Notes under the pieces: generated by a model | Database searches by the model: none | The model's input: the letters and a program-made list of their open reading frames with translations, nothing else | What the model was told of the DNA's origin: nothing | Shown: piece by piece, positions 6,863 through 15,188 of the stretch | Numbering within the stretch: the first letter of the stretch is position 1 | Layout of the letters: each line of letters opens with the position of its first letter | Source: Lysobacteraceae bacterium UBA6001 | Lineage (GTDB): Bacteria; Pseudomonadota; Gammaproteobacteria; Xanthomonadales; Xanthomonadaceae | Assembly (NCBI GenBank): GCA_002429615.1 | Contig: DJAN01000217.1 | Location: 1-23,211, forward strand | Direction of reading: 5' to 3' | Length of the DNA stretch: 23,211 nt | Made by a program: the position numbers and the translations under genes

Positions 6863-6864
6863 GG

Positions 6865-7167
6865 TCAACGCGAGAGCGCGGTGTGGCGCACGCGCCTCGC
6901 TTCCTTCTCCGCGATCTCAGCCCGCAACCTGACCTCGTGGCGTGAGGCCCACAGTTCGCAGCCCTGCCGACCTTGGCTGAAGCTGCTGCAGGGGCGGGTC
7001 ACTAGCGGAGCCTCCAGCGGCTTCTGGACCTCCAGTCGGGCGAACCAGCCGCCGTCCACCCGGTCAATCAGCATCGCCACCATGTGCCCATCCAGCGCGA
7101 GCGCGCGCGGCTCCCCCGTTTCGTACTGGGAGGCCGGAATCCACTGGAAGCCTGCGGGCATGCTCAT
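6865..7167 (-). CDS. Hypothetical prophage protein, 100 aa
   Basis: I do not recognise a named family. The protein begins MSMPAGFQWIPASQYETGEP and has a compact strand-rich first half (HMVAMLIDRVDGGWFARLEVQ). A charged C-terminal helix follows (SRHEVRLRAEIAEKEARRVRHTA). A central CELWASRHEV segment follows PCSSFSQGRQG. Small proteins that describe a residue or cell value and end in such a helix are common in prophages, but nothing specific can be said. ATG 7167 is used; ATG 7161 is an alternative. It lies 39 bp after the SRAP gene in the same direction and is the last phage-like gene at this end. Confidence 0.65.
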   Translation of the reverse strand: MSMPAGFQWIPASQYETGEPRALALDGHMVAMLIDRVDGGWFARLEVQKPLEAPLVTRPCSSFSQGRQGCELWASRHEVRLRAEIAEKEARRVRHTALSR

Positions 7168-7206
7168 AGCAGGCCATCATCCGCACGGCCGTCTCCTGCC
7201 CTGAGA

Positions 7207-8139
7207 TCAGGCGGCGGCGCGATGCTCATAGAACGGGTGCTGCTTGTCGTCGAAGATGGCGTAGAGGGCAGCCAGGTCATTCGGATTGGGGTTGAGCCAG
7301 GCGTCGATGTGCTCGGGTCGGATGTTGATGATCGTCCGGTCGTGGCCGGCGGCAGCGACCTCCGGCTCAGGCTCGTCGGTGATCGCCGCGAAGCTCAGCA
7401 GGTCGGGCTCTTGGCCTTTCGGGTCGGTCCAGGCCGACCAGAGGCAGGCCACCAGCATTGGATCGCGGTCGCGCGGGGTGAACTCGATCACCTGGTTCTT
7501 CCCGTCCGGCCCCTCCACGTTCTCGTAGAAGGTGTCCACCACCAGGATGCCGTGGTTGCGGCCGAAGGCCTCGCGCCAGTAGCTCTCCAGGCTGTCGCGA
7601 CGGGCGTTGTAGGTTCCTGGATACTTCACGTCATAGGTGGCCGGCTTGCCGCACAGGCGGCACTGGTAGCGCATGGGCTTGATGACCCGCCGGCCGTTCT
7701 CCATGACGATCACCGGGGCGTAGACCCCCGGGAAGATGCGGCTGTCCCTGGCCAGCGGCTCGGTGCGGCGCAGGTCGTCCAGCTTCTGGCTGGCGCGCTC
7801 GATCTTGTTGGTGGCCACGCGCACGTCGTTCTCGGCCTTCTTCGTTACCTTGACCTGCAGAGCGCGCTGCGCCGTGTTCAGCCGCGCCTTTTGGGTGAAC
7901 AGCTCCCTCTCCATCGCGATGGCCTCCTGGCCTCGCCAGGCGGCGATGTGGCGCCAGATGTCGTGCTCGGCCGTGTTCTCCCATTCCCTGAAGGCGTCAT
8001 CCATCGCCTTCGGCGTCTTGGGGCGCGCCTTGCCGGCATCGTGGAAGTACAGCTTCACGAAGTCTTCGATCGACATGATCGCGCCGTAGGTGCGCACCAG
8101 CTTGCGGTAGTCGGCCTTGACCTGGGCGGAGTAGCACAT
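7207..8139 (-). CDS. SRAP-domain (HMCES/YedK-type) abasic-site protein with long insertion
   Basis: SRAP proteins form a covalent thiazolidine link to abasic sites in single-stranded DNA through Cys2 and protect replication forks. This 310-aa protein starts MCYSAQ, so Cys2 becomes N-terminal after Met removal. It keeps YNAR (Asn178), FYEN (Glu206, the conserved FYE glutamate) and GHDR (His266) followed by WLNP, matching the family's H-R-M-P...WL end. E. coli YedK is about 222 aa; the extra length is a charged, probably coiled-coil insertion at about residues 35-130 plus a short C160-x2-C163 loop. It starts 3 bp after the 79-aa gene. It is probably a phage cargo or DNA-protection gene. The family call is strong; the role in the phage is inferred. 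Confidence 0.88.
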   Translation of the reverse strand: MCYSAQVKADYRKLVRTYGAIMSIEDFVKLYFHDAGKARPKTPKAMDDAFREWENTAEHDIWRHIAAWRGQEAIAMERELFTQKARLNTAQRALQVKVTKKAENDVRVATNKIERASQKLDDLRRTEPLARDSRIFPGVYAPVIVMENGRRVIKPMRYQCRLCGKPATYDVKYPGTYNARRDSLESYWREAFGRNHGILVVDTFYENVEGPDGKNQVIEFTPRDRDPMLVACLWSAWTDPKGQEPDLLSFAAITDEPEPEVAAAGHDRTIINIRPEHIDAWLNPNPNDLAALYAIFDDKQHPFYEHRAAA

Positions 8140-8142
8140 CGG

Positions 8143-8382
8143 TCAGCCCTCCCCCTCATCGGGGTCGACGCCCTGGCGCAGCAGGTCGTGGCGCGCCAGA
8201 AGCTGGGCAACCTGCTCCTCAACCCAGCAACGATCGGGGCCAGCCTGGTCGGCAATGTCTTCGCCGAGCGAGGCAACGGCCTCGACCAGGTAGGCCTCTT
8301 CAACGTAATCGGCGCGCAGGTCCTCCACCGAGGCTTCCAGGTCAGCCAGCAGGACCGTCAGGTCGGCGCGGGAAAGGGGCAT
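8143..8382 (-). CDS. Hypothetical acidic helical protein, 79 aa
   Basis: The product (MPLSRADLTVLLADLEASVE at the start) is strongly acidic and predicted helical over nearly its whole length, ending in DPDEGEG. No motif is recognised. ATG 8382 is preceded by GGAGG at good spacing. It ends 3 bp before the SRAP gene, so the two are translationally linked and could work together, for example as an accessory or regulatory subunit; that is only a suggestion from position. Confidence 0.72.
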   Translation of the reverse strand: MPLSRADLTVLLADLEASVEDLRADYVEEAYLVEAVASLGEDIADQAGPDRCWVEEQVAQLLARHDLLRQGVDPDEGEG

Positions 8383-8460
8383 ACGGGACCTCCAGAGGGG
8401 CCGCAGGGTAACACCCCCACCCCGACCTACCCTTGACGCGCCTTAGACCGCTCGGCCCTG

Positions 8461-9132
8461 CTAGAAGTACGTGACGTCGAGCACGACGCCCGAGACGGGG
8501 CCGTTCGCGGCGGTGACCGCCCCGCTGATGGTGGCCACCTGAAACGTGGCCACCGCTATGGCGCCGTCGTTGGTTGAAGCCCCCCAGGTCAGCAGCACGC
8601 CCGCGGACGGCCCCACGGGTACGGCGCGGCCGGCCGGGTTGTGCATCGGGGCATAGACGCGGCCAGGCGTCAGGCTGAACGTAGTGCCGGTGATACCGTC
8701 CGTGGCGATGGCCGCCACGACCTTCATCGGTTTGCGTGCCGCATCAAAGATCACCACGCCGCTGGCGTTGAAGACCTGGAAGCCGAAGTTGCTCAGCTCG
8801 CCGGCGCCGACCTTGTCGAAGGCATACCACTGGAAGGTCGCGCCGATCTCGGCCCGCACGTACACGTACGCCGACCACGACAGGTCAGCCTCCTGCTGCA
8901 CGGTGCCCAGGCTGCAGAGCGAGGTGCAGCGAAGCGCCACCAGGGGCCGCTGCTGGAAGCCGCTGCCCAGGCTCACCTTGACATAGCTGACGTTGGCGCC
9001 GCTGAGCAGGAAATAGTTGGTGGTGGTCGCGGCGCTGCCTTTGGTGCGCATGTGCAGGTTCGGGTAGGCGTTGCTGTCGATCTGCAGCTTGTTGCTACCA
9101 TCCTGCGCAAAGACCTGAATCCCCGCCGGCAT
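8461..9132 (-). CDS. Phage tail-tip accessory protein with QVF motifs, 223 aa
   Basis: The protein lies downstream of the host-specificity gene J, where lambdoid phages carry fibre and tip-accessory genes. It begins MPAGIQVFAQDGSNKLQIDS. It has a second related segment near the middle (NFGFQVFNASGVVIFDAARKP), which resembles the start of the neighbouring 96-aa protein. It appears built from two copies of a short beta-rich module plus a strand-rich C-terminus (VYAPMHNPAGRAVPVGPSAG). It may belong to the phage DUF6453-type family, which I cannot confirm here. It starts within the stop of the upstream gene (TGATG). A virion or receptor-binding role is inferred from position. Confidence 0.75.
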   Translation of the reverse strand: MPAGIQVFAQDGSNKLQIDSNAYPNLHMRTKGSAATTTNYFLLSGANVSYVKVSLGSGFQQRPLVALRCTSLCSLGTVQQEADLSWSAYVYVRAEIGATFQWYAFDKVGAGELSNFGFQVFNASGVVIFDAARKPMKVVAAIATDGITGTTFSLTPGRVYAPMHNPAGRAVPVGPSAGVLLTWGASTNDGAIAVATFQVATISGAVTAANGPVSGVVLDVTYF

Positions 9133-9422
9133 CAGTACACCCCATAGAACAGGTCAGCATCGACCTGCAAGCCGGCCACCGAGGTGTTCGGGGCATAGTC
9201 GATCTGGCCGGTGGACGGGTTGATGGTGATCTTGTGCGCCGACCCGATGGGGAAGCTGCGCGGCCAGGGCACCGCCCACGGCGTGCCCTGGCTGGGATCC
9301 ACGAACACGCTTCCGCTCGCATTCCCTGCGATGAAGACCACCCCGACGATGCGGCTGGCGCGGTCGGTGAGATCCAGCAGGATGTTGCTGGACGCATCGA
9401 ACACCTGCAGGCCAGCGGGCAT
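9132..9422 (-). CDS. Small phage tail-tip accessory protein with QVF motif, 96 aa
   Basis: The 96-aa protein begins MPAGLQVFDASSNILLDLTD and continues RASRIVGVVFIAG, a beta-rich module also found twice in the 223-aa protein downstream. The C-terminal half (HKITINPSTGQIDYAPN and QVDADLFYGVY) is again strand-like. The ATG overlaps the stop of J (TAATG) and its own stop overlaps the next start (TGATG). The three genes thus form one translational unit. A role as a small tail-tip or fibre-associated virion protein is inferred from module sharing and location. Confidence 0.75.
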   Translation of the reverse strand: MPAGLQVFDASSNILLDLTDRASRIVGVVFIAGNASGSVFVDPSQGTPWAVPWPRSFPIGSAHKITINPSTGQIDYAPNTSVAGLQVDADLFYGVY

Positions 9423-12400
9423 TACCAGATACCCATTTGTACGCGCAGAGTGCCGGCGCCGTCGTAGACCCTAATGACGCTGTCGCTGATGGTCAGATAT
9501 CCGCTGCCGCCGTTAGCGCCCACCATGGTCAGCGTGCCGGTCTTATCGAGTTTCCAGCGCGGCTGTCCGCCGGCACCGGTAGCCGTCGACTGGATCACAT
9601 CGCCGATTTTTGCGTTGGTGATCGAACCATCCTGGATGAAGGCGCTGCGGATGAACACCTGGCCGCCGGTGATGATGAAGGGCGAACTGACGGTCGAGCC
9701 GGCCCCGGTGCCGTTGAGGACGCCGAACAGGTCTGCGTGCACCAGAAACTGGGATTGGACCACGCCGCTGCTGTTGTCGATGCCGACCGCGAAGCCGGCG
9801 GCGTAGTACTTGCCGTCGGCAGTGATGCCGACTTTGGCGGACCAGCTGGAGCTGACGGTCCCGTTGAGGTTGGCGATGGCCGCCCCTTGGGTGACCACCA
9901 CGGCACTCACGTCGCCCACCTGGGCCTGCGCTTGGGTGGCGATCGTGGCCGCGGCGCTCGACTGGGTCACGGCCGTGGTGACTTGCGTCTGCACCAGCGC
10001 GAAGGAGTAGTCGAACTGCGCGGCCACCGTATCAATGCGGGTGGCCAGGGCCCGGTCGCCATCCTGCTGCGCGTCCACGTACGTCCAGGCACCGGCGAAG
10101 CGCGTGTTGTCGCCGGCGAACCCAAGCGTATCGCCGGCCATGTACGGATCCACCAGGTCGATGGCCGACAACAGGGCGGAGCCGAGCTGACTCTTCTCGA
10201 TCTTGCCCGTCAGGTAGTCCAGGATCGGCCCGGCGTCGCTGCTGCTTTCCCCGACCACACCCAGGCCGAGCGGATACCAGGGTCCGACGTTGCCGGACCG
10301 GTCGACCAGGCGCCCCCAGAACCAGAAGCGCATGCCGGCAGCCAGACCCATCAACGAATGCGTCGCCTGGGGGTAGGCGAAGTCCCCCAGCTTGATCGCA
10401 TCTTCCTGGTTCGAATTGGCGCTGTACCAAATCTCCGTGCGCTGGGTGTCGGTGGCGCCGGGCGGAAATGCCCACTTGAGATCAATGCCGAAGATCGCGC
10501 CAGATGCGGTCAGCGACGCCAGCGCCGGCGGCGGCGTGGTCTTGCCGGCGATCGTGGTCAGTGCGCTCATGGCAGGGATCGACACCGCGCCCAGGGCATT
10601 CACCGCGCGGATCCGCGCCAGGTACTCGCCGGCGTAGATGCCTGGGATTTCCATGCTGGAGGTCGAGACCCGCCCGGCCCGCACCCAGTCCAGGTCGTCT
10701 CGCCGCCATTCCACGTCGTAGGCAATCGCCTTGTCGGCCACATCCCAGGTGATGGTCAGGGTGTGGTTGGCCAAGCCCTGCTCGATCATCGAGCGAGAGC
10801 TGAGCACCACGTTGGTCGGCGGCGGCTGCACGCTGGGCGGGATGATGCTCACCGGCGGCAGCTCGAGCTTGGCACCGTCGTCAATGGCCCCAAACTTCTG
10901 CGGTACGTGTTTGAGGGCGGTGATGTTGTAGGTGATGCCCTCCCCTTCGGTGACCGCGATCACCTTGAACGTCTGCAGCGCCAATTCCGCGCTCTGGGTC
11001 GCCCAGACCGCCTGCGGGCGCGGGGCCACGGTCCAGGGCACGCTGACCGTCACGGCATTGCCGTCGATCCCCGCGATCGTACGGGCCTCGCTGCGGCCCG
11101 AGGGCAGCATCAGCACCAGGTCGTCGCCGATGGCCATGCCCGCCGGCACCAGGTCGAGCACCACGGTCTGACCAGTGGCCGACCGGATGCGGCCGCCCGT
11201 GCGGCGACCTGCCCGATGCGGGTCGGCAATCTGGACGATCTGCCCCGGCTCGGCCACCACGCCATCGAGGCCCACCGAGAAGCTGACCGTCTCGGTCTCC
11301 AGGTTCTCGGTCAGCAGGATGTGCAGGCCGATGCGCTGGGCCTGGCCGCGGGAGGTGCAGCCGAAGGCTGACACCTCGACCTGCTGGATGCCGTAGCGCG
11401 CCACGCCCTCCCGGTAGACCACCGGCTCGACCTTCTGGCGGCCGAAGTCGTCCGGATCGTTCCAGGACACCAGCGCCACGGTGTGGCGGGTCTTGCGCGC
11501 CGTGCCCTCGTACTTGAACCGGCCCTCGATCACGTTGGCTGCGGTGTAGGTATAGACCGGGTCGGCCGGCATGTCAGCCGAGGCCAGCACCTGGCCCATC
11601 GCGTAGTAGCTGATGCCGCGGAACACCGATGCCAGGTCCTGCAGAACCCGGTAGGCGTCCTGCTGGCTCTGCAGGTAGACGTTGCAGGTGAAGCGCGGCT
11701 CCTGGCCACCGTGGCCGTCGCTGACCAGCTGGTCGCAATACTGGGCGATCTGGTACAGGCGCCACCGGTCCACCATCTCCGGCGCCACCACGCCCCCCAG
11801 CCCGAAGCGATCGTTGGTGACGATGTCGTAGAACACCCACGCCGGATTGTTCGACCAGGCCGACTTGAACGTGCCGTCCCAGATGCCGAAATAGGTCCGG
11901 GTCTCGGGATCGTAGTTCGCCGGCACCCGGATGATCCGCCAATCGCAGAAGTAGCCACGGGTCGGGATGCTCTGGAACTGGCTGGCATCGACCTCAAGCG
12001 CGACCAACGCGCTGTTGGGATAGCGCAGCTTGGCGTCGATGATCTCGGTGATGGACTTGACCATCGTGGTATCGGCGATGGTCGCGCTGTTGGCGTTGGG
12101 CGTCAGCCGTCGAATGCGGATCTGCCACACGCTGCCGGGCGGCAGCTCGATGCGCCGGCTGCGCTCGTATTCGGTCGTCGTCTTGCCGGCAAAGGTGTCC
12201 GTCAGCGCCGTGGTGTAAGCGCCGCCGTCGGTGGACACATCCACCGCGTAAGTGATGCGGTAGCCAAGCGTGTCGCCGTTGCTGGTGTCGGTGCGCTGAA
12301 GCCCCGGCACCCCCAAGCGGATGCGCACCGCCGACAGCTCCGAGCCCGACACGGTGCGCACCACAGGCGTGTCGCTGCGCAGCTCGACCTCCACGCCCAC

Positions 12401-12691
12401 TTCGTTCTCGACGCTGGGAAAGCCGGCCAGATACTCCTGGTCCTGCGTCCCGACGCGCGTCTGGACAGTGACGTTCTGGAAGTTCATCTGGCCATCGCTG
12501 CTCTGCAGCGGCGCGCCGTCCAGAACCACCGACTGCAGGCCGTTGACCAGGCCCTTGATCTCACCCTCGCTGATCAGGTCGATGATCTTGGCGTAGGCGA
12601 TCGAATGCAGGCTTTCGGGCGTCTCGACGGGCGTGCGCGCCGTGCTGCTGCTCTTTCCACCAGCACCGCGGATGTCGAGCAATGCGTTCAA
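9422..12691 (-). CDS. J: Tail tip / host specificity protein J
   Basis: Lambda gpJ forms the central tail fibre and binds the host receptor. This 1089-aa protein has the same order of parts. The conserved start is NALLDIRGAGGKSSSTARTP, followed by ESLHSIAYAKIIDLISEGEI. The hub region contains NDRFGLGGVV and CNVYLQSQQDAYRVLQDLASVFRG. Fibronectin-III-like domains come near the middle (LTITWDVADKAIAYDVEWRR). The C-terminal shaft includes SSWSAKVGITADGKYYAAGF and ends VYDGAGTLRVQMGIW. The start is taken as TTG 12691, which overlaps the I stop (TTGA) and has GAGGA at good spacing; the longer open frame begins inside I. The C-terminus likely sets host range. Confidence 0.93.
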   Translation of the reverse strand: MNALLDIRGAGGKSSSTARTPVETPESLHSIAYAKIIDLISEGEIKGLVNGLQSVVLDGAPLQSSDGQMNFQNVTVQTRVGTQDQEYLAGFPSVENEVGVEVELRSDTPVVRTVSGSELSAVRIRLGVPGLQRTDTSNGDTLGYRITYAVDVSTDGGAYTTALTDTFAGKTTTEYERSRRIELPPGSVWQIRIRRLTPNANSATIADTTMVKSITEIIDAKLRYPNSALVALEVDASQFQSIPTRGYFCDWRIIRVPANYDPETRTYFGIWDGTFKSAWSNNPAWVFYDIVTNDRFGLGGVVAPEMVDRWRLYQIAQYCDQLVSDGHGGQEPRFTCNVYLQSQQDAYRVLQDLASVFRGISYYAMGQVLASADMPADPVYTYTAANVIEGRFKYEGTARKTRHTVALVSWNDPDDFGRQKVEPVVYREGVARYGIQQVEVSAFGCTSRGQAQRIGLHILLTENLETETVSFSVGLDGVVAEPGQIVQIADPHRAGRRTGGRIRSATGQTVVLDLVPAGMAIGDDLVLMLPSGRSEARTIAGIDGNAVTVSVPWTVAPRPQAVWATQSAELALQTFKVIAVTEGEGITYNITALKHVPQKFGAIDDGAKLELPPVSIIPPSVQPPPTNVVLSSRSMIEQGLANHTLTITWDVADKAIAYDVEWRRDDLDWVRAGRVSTSSMEIPGIYAGEYLARIRAVNALGAVSIPAMSALTTIAGKTTPPPALASLTASGAIFGIDLKWAFPPGATDTQRTEIWYSANSNQEDAIKLGDFAYPQATHSLMGLAAGMRFWFWGRLVDRSGNVGPWYPLGLGVVGESSSDAGPILDYLTGKIEKSQLGSALLSAIDLVDPYMAGDTLGFAGDNTRFAGAWTYVDAQQDGDRALATRIDTVAAQFDYSFALVQTQVTTAVTQSSAAATIATQAQAQVGDVSAVVVTQGAAIANLNGTVSSSWSAKVGITADGKYYAAGFAVGIDNSSGVVQSQFLVHADLFGVLNGTGAGSTVSSPFIITGGQVFIRSAFIQDGSITNAKIGDVIQSTATGAGGQPRWKLDKTGTLTMVGANGGSGYLTISDSVIRVYDGAGTLRVQMGIW

Positions 12692-13266
12692 GCCTGGTCC
12701 TCGGCGTACACGCCGCCACTGATCACCGCCGATCCGCCCCAGCAACGGCCGTACCCCACGGGCACGGGGTTGCCCTGCGCCTGTGTGTTCACCGGGCCGT
12801 TGAAGTTGTAGCTGGTCTTATTGTCTGCGCTGTCTTGCGATCCCAAGCCCTTCTGCTGCGGGGCCAGCATTTGCGACACACCGCCGATGACCATCGACAC
12901 ACCAAGGCTCACCAAGGCGCCACCACCGGCCCAGCTGGTATATGCACCCACGACGATCAAGATCACTCCCACGATGGTTTGAAGCACACCTGCGCGCTTG
13001 GCGCCCGTTAAAACTGGGGCGATCCGAATCTCATCCTGTCCCGGCGGGTCGTGCAGTTGCTCCTTACCGATGTTCCGCTTGCCCAGGAAGACCGCGAACA
13101 CCATTCCGCGGTCCTTGGCACTGTTCAGGAAGGCCGCAAAGCCCGGCAACTGCACCGACAGTGCCCGGATCGCCTCGGCGGTGCTGCTGACAGCCAGGCG
13201 AAACTCTCTGCCGAAGGTGGCGCCCAGCACGCCGTATAGGCGAATCGTGCGAAGTTTTTCAGCCAT
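12688..13266 (-). CDS. I: Tail assembly protein I
   Basis: This matches lambda gpI, needed for tail-tip assembly but not found in the finished virion. The 192-aa product starts MAEKLRTIRLYGVLGATFGR, typical of the family. It has a Gly-rich hydrophobic stretch (VLQTIVGVILIVVGAYTSWA through MVIGGVSQMLAP) in its second half, and ends with a region containing NPVPVGYGRCWGGSAVISGG. ATG 13266 was chosen over an upstream start because it matches family N-termini and overlaps the end of K by 8 bp. It is followed by J with a 4-bp TTGA overlap. Confidence 0.9.
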   Translation of the reverse strand: MAEKLRTIRLYGVLGATFGREFRLAVSSTAEAIRALSVQLPGFAAFLNSAKDRGMVFAVFLGKRNIGKEQLHDPPGQDEIRIAPVLTGAKRAGVLQTIVGVILIVVGAYTSWAGGGALVSLGVSMVIGGVSQMLAPQQKGLGSQDSADNKTSYNFNGPVNTQAQGNPVPVGYGRCWGGSAVISGGVYAEDQA

Positions 13267-13996
13267 GGGCCATCTCCCTATGTCGAACGATGTAGCAGGT
13301 GCGCTCGGCCCAATAGCCGCCATACGGCACGCGATCGGATAGCCGCCCATGCAGGTGATGCAGCATCAGCCCGTCGCCCAGATACACGCCGGCGTGGTTG
13401 GGAACCGTTGAGCGGATCTGCATCAAGATCAGGTCGCCGCGCTGCGGCTCATCGGCGACCAGGTCAAACCCCTCCGCCCGCAGGCGATCGAGGCTGTACA
13501 GCTGTTCCCCCTTGGCCCACCAGTCGTCCTGGCGCTCGTAGTGTCCGAGGCGGATGCCCAGCTCGCGCAGGTAGAAGTCCTGCACCAGGGTGTAGCAATC
13601 CAGCACGCCGTGCGCGAACTGCCGCCCGATCAGCGGTGCCACGTACCCGCTCGGCGCGATCGTGCGCAGGTCGCCGCATTCGGGCAGCCCGTCGACCTGT
13701 CCGACGCTGATGATGTGCCACCGCAGACCGCTGGCCTCGCATTGCACCCTGTCGGCATCGCTGGGCGCGGCGGGTGCATCGGGATGGCTGTGCACCAGGG
13801 CCAGCAGCTCGCCACGGTCCTCGGCTAGTGCATAGTCCTCGGCCGGCAGCCGGAAGTGCTCGCTGGGCGTGGTGGCGGTGTTGCGGCAAGGGAAGTATTC
13901 CTCGCCCGTCGCGGTGGCCACCACCAGCCCGCAGCTCTCCTTGGGATACTCGGCCGTGGCGTGCGCCTGGATGGCCTGAAGCGTGGTCAGGTTCAT
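13259..13996 (-). CDS. K: Tail assembly protein K: JAMM peptidase plus NlpC/P60
   Basis: Lambda gpK-type proteins act in tail-tip maturation and may cut peptidoglycan or tail proteins. The 245-aa product has two domains. The first (about 1-110) is JAMM/MPN with Glu20 (KESCGLVV) and a perfect H-x-H-x7-S-x2-D motif (His69, His71, Ser79, Asp82). The second (about 125-240) is NlpC/P60 with Cys134 (LDCYTLVQDFY), His201 (NHAGVYLGDG) and a nearby His at 213-214. All key residues of both domains are present, so both are probably active. It lies 3 bp after L and overlaps I by 8 bp. Confidence 0.94.
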   Translation of the reverse strand: MNLTTLQAIQAHATAEYPKESCGLVVATATGEEYFPCRNTATTPSEHFRLPAEDYALAEDRGELLALVHSHPDAPAAPSDADRVQCEASGLRWHIISVGQVDGLPECGDLRTIAPSGYVAPLIGRQFAHGVLDCYTLVQDFYLRELGIRLGHYERQDDWWAKGEQLYSLDRLRAEGFDLVADEPQRGDLILMQIRSTVPNHAGVYLGDGLMLHHLHGRLSDRVPYGGYWAERTCYIVRHREMAHG

Positions 13997-13999
13997 CAG

Positions 14000-14698
14000 T
14001 CAGGACCTCAGCAGGCCGCTGGCCGGAAAGCCGCCATAGGGCAGCGGGTCGGTCTGCCCAAAGCGCAGCTTGCAGCTGCCCAGGCGTCCACCGCACTGGT
14101 CCGCACTCGGGTCGCTGGTCGGGTTGTCATTGATGTCGGCCACTGGCGGCCCGCTGTAGCCGCAGTAAGGGCCGCGGTAGCCGCCGATGGTCACCCAGCC
14201 ACACATGCCGGCGATGATCTGCCGGCCGGGCAGCTGCTTGCCGTTGAGGTCAATGGCGGTGGCCAGCTCGAATTCGACTGTTTCTCGGTCCTCGGACACC
14301 TTGCGCTCGATGAACCACACCTCGTCCGGGAAGTGCTCTTCCGGATCTGCGGTCGGGTTGCCGCTCTCAAAGTTGGCCGCGTCCAGGTACTGGACCAGCG
14401 TCTGGCGCCGGATCACCTTGGCGCCGACCAGGTCGTCAAACAGCAGGCACATCGCGGTGATCGTGCCGCCGATGTTGCCGACCTTCAGCCGCGGCGCCGG
14501 CGGCTGGTCGCTGGTGCGCTCGAACCCGGTCGCCTCGATCGGCCAGGGGCCGTATTCCTCGTCCTGCCAGAAGATGGGCGTGGCTTGGCGGTGCGCGTGG
14601 AAGAAGAGCTGGTCCGCACCGATGTTGCGCGCATCGAGCTCGAAGCCGACGAAGCGGGCGCCCGGCTCAAGTGTCTGGATGTCGGCAAGGATGGTCAT
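14000..14698 (-). CDS. L: Minor tail protein L with four-cysteine C-terminal cluster
   Basis: Lambda gpL is a tail-tip protein whose C-terminal domain binds an iron-sulfur cluster through four cysteines. This 232-aa protein has the same layout. A strand-rich N-terminal domain (GARFVGFELDARNIGADQLF) comes first, and Cys166, Cys179, Cys202 and Cys209 lie in the last third (GMCGW, PYCGY, QCGGRLGSC). The 7-residue spacing of the last two equals that of lambda's. The ATG at 14698 overlaps the stop of the DUF4376-like gene (ATGA); an upstream GTG (14707) is less likely. K follows after 3 bp. Confidence 0.92.
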   Translation of the reverse strand: MTILADIQTLEPGARFVGFELDARNIGADQLFFHAHRQATPIFWQDEEYGPWPIEATGFERTSDQPPAPRLKVGNIGGTITAMCLLFDDLVGAKVIRRQTLVQYLDAANFESGNPTADPEEHFPDEVWFIERKVSEDRETVEFELATAIDLNGKQLPGRQIIAGMCGWVTIGGYRGPYCGYSGPPVADINDNPTSDPSADQCGGRLGSCKLRFGQTDPLPYGGFPASGLLRS

Positions 14699-15186
14699 GC
14701 CGGCCACCCCGTGGTGACGTCATAGGCCGCAATTTCGCCATCTTCCAGCGCATCGATCGCTTCGTGGTGCGCTCGCTCGGCCGTAAAGCACGCCTGCACG
14801 TGTGTGGAGATGGCCGCAGCGATGCCTTGGATCTGGGCCAAGGTCAAGCGGACCCATCCAGAGGAAGCCTTGAAATCGACCTCTTCCAGGTCGCCCAGCT
14901 GGCCCGCCATGAGCACCGTACTGATGCGGTTCTGGTCATCGAGTGCAGTGGCCACCCGCACTCCGCCAACCTCAACGCCGCCGGTCTCATGCTGCCAGCG
15001 CAGGGACGTGGCCAGGGCCTTGAGGCTCTCCTTCGTGATCACCTCGCCGAGAGCCGCATCGGGCGTGTTGCCGGCGGCAATCCACTCCTGATACTCGCTC
15101 CACAGCCAGTTGCCCGCGCAGATGGCGGCGCCATCTGGGACGCGAATCACCACGTTTATATCGTCTGTCAGGCGGTAGTCGCTCAT
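14695..15186 (-). CDS. DUF4376-like phage protein, probable fibre partner
   Basis: The 163-aa product starts MSDYRLTDDINVVIRVPDGA. Its SEYQEWIAAGNTPDAA segment is like the 'W-x-E-Y-x-x-W-x-A-x-GN-x-P' stretch common in phage fibre-associated and fibre-chaperone proteins. The C-terminal half is helical (RLTLAQIQGIAAAISTHVQA, AHHEAIDALEDG) and fits the DUF4376 domain, which is often found at the end of phage tail proteins. The start was set at ATG 15186, which lies 2 bp after the fibre-like gene; the longer open frame upstream is basic and looks non-coding. It probably works with the 346-aa protein, for instance as its assembly helper (inference). Confidence 0.8.
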   Translation of the reverse strand: MSDYRLTDDINVVIRVPDGAAICAGNWLWSEYQEWIAAGNTPDAALGEVITKESLKALATSLRWQHETGGVEVGGVRVATALDDQNRISTVLMAGQLGDLEEVDFKASSGWVRLTLAQIQGIAAAISTHVQACFTAERAHHEAIDALEDGEIAAYDVTTGWPA

Positions 15187-15188
15187 GG

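Larger units (their letters stand above)
6559..6864. other. Gene-free region between accessory operon and prophage arm
   Basis: About 300 bp without a supported gene. It contains a perfect inverted repeat (6677-6693), a TTGACG-17 bp-TATTTC promoter-like pair on the plus strand (6713-6741), and GC-rich short repeats near 6831-6862. Composition shifts from A+T-rich on the left to very G+C-rich on the right. No tRNA, integrase or obvious att core is seen. Confidence 0.5.

Noticed and set aside
7084..8436. Plus-strand open frame opposite the SRAP and 79-aa genes (450 aa)
   Set aside because: The minus strand has recognisable SRAP residues and ribosome-binding sites; this frame has neither.
9437..11371. 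Long plus-strand open frame opposite J (644 aa)
   Set aside because: It lies within J and mirrors its third-position G+C bias. Its Arg/Gly/His/Asp-rich translation lacks any domain.
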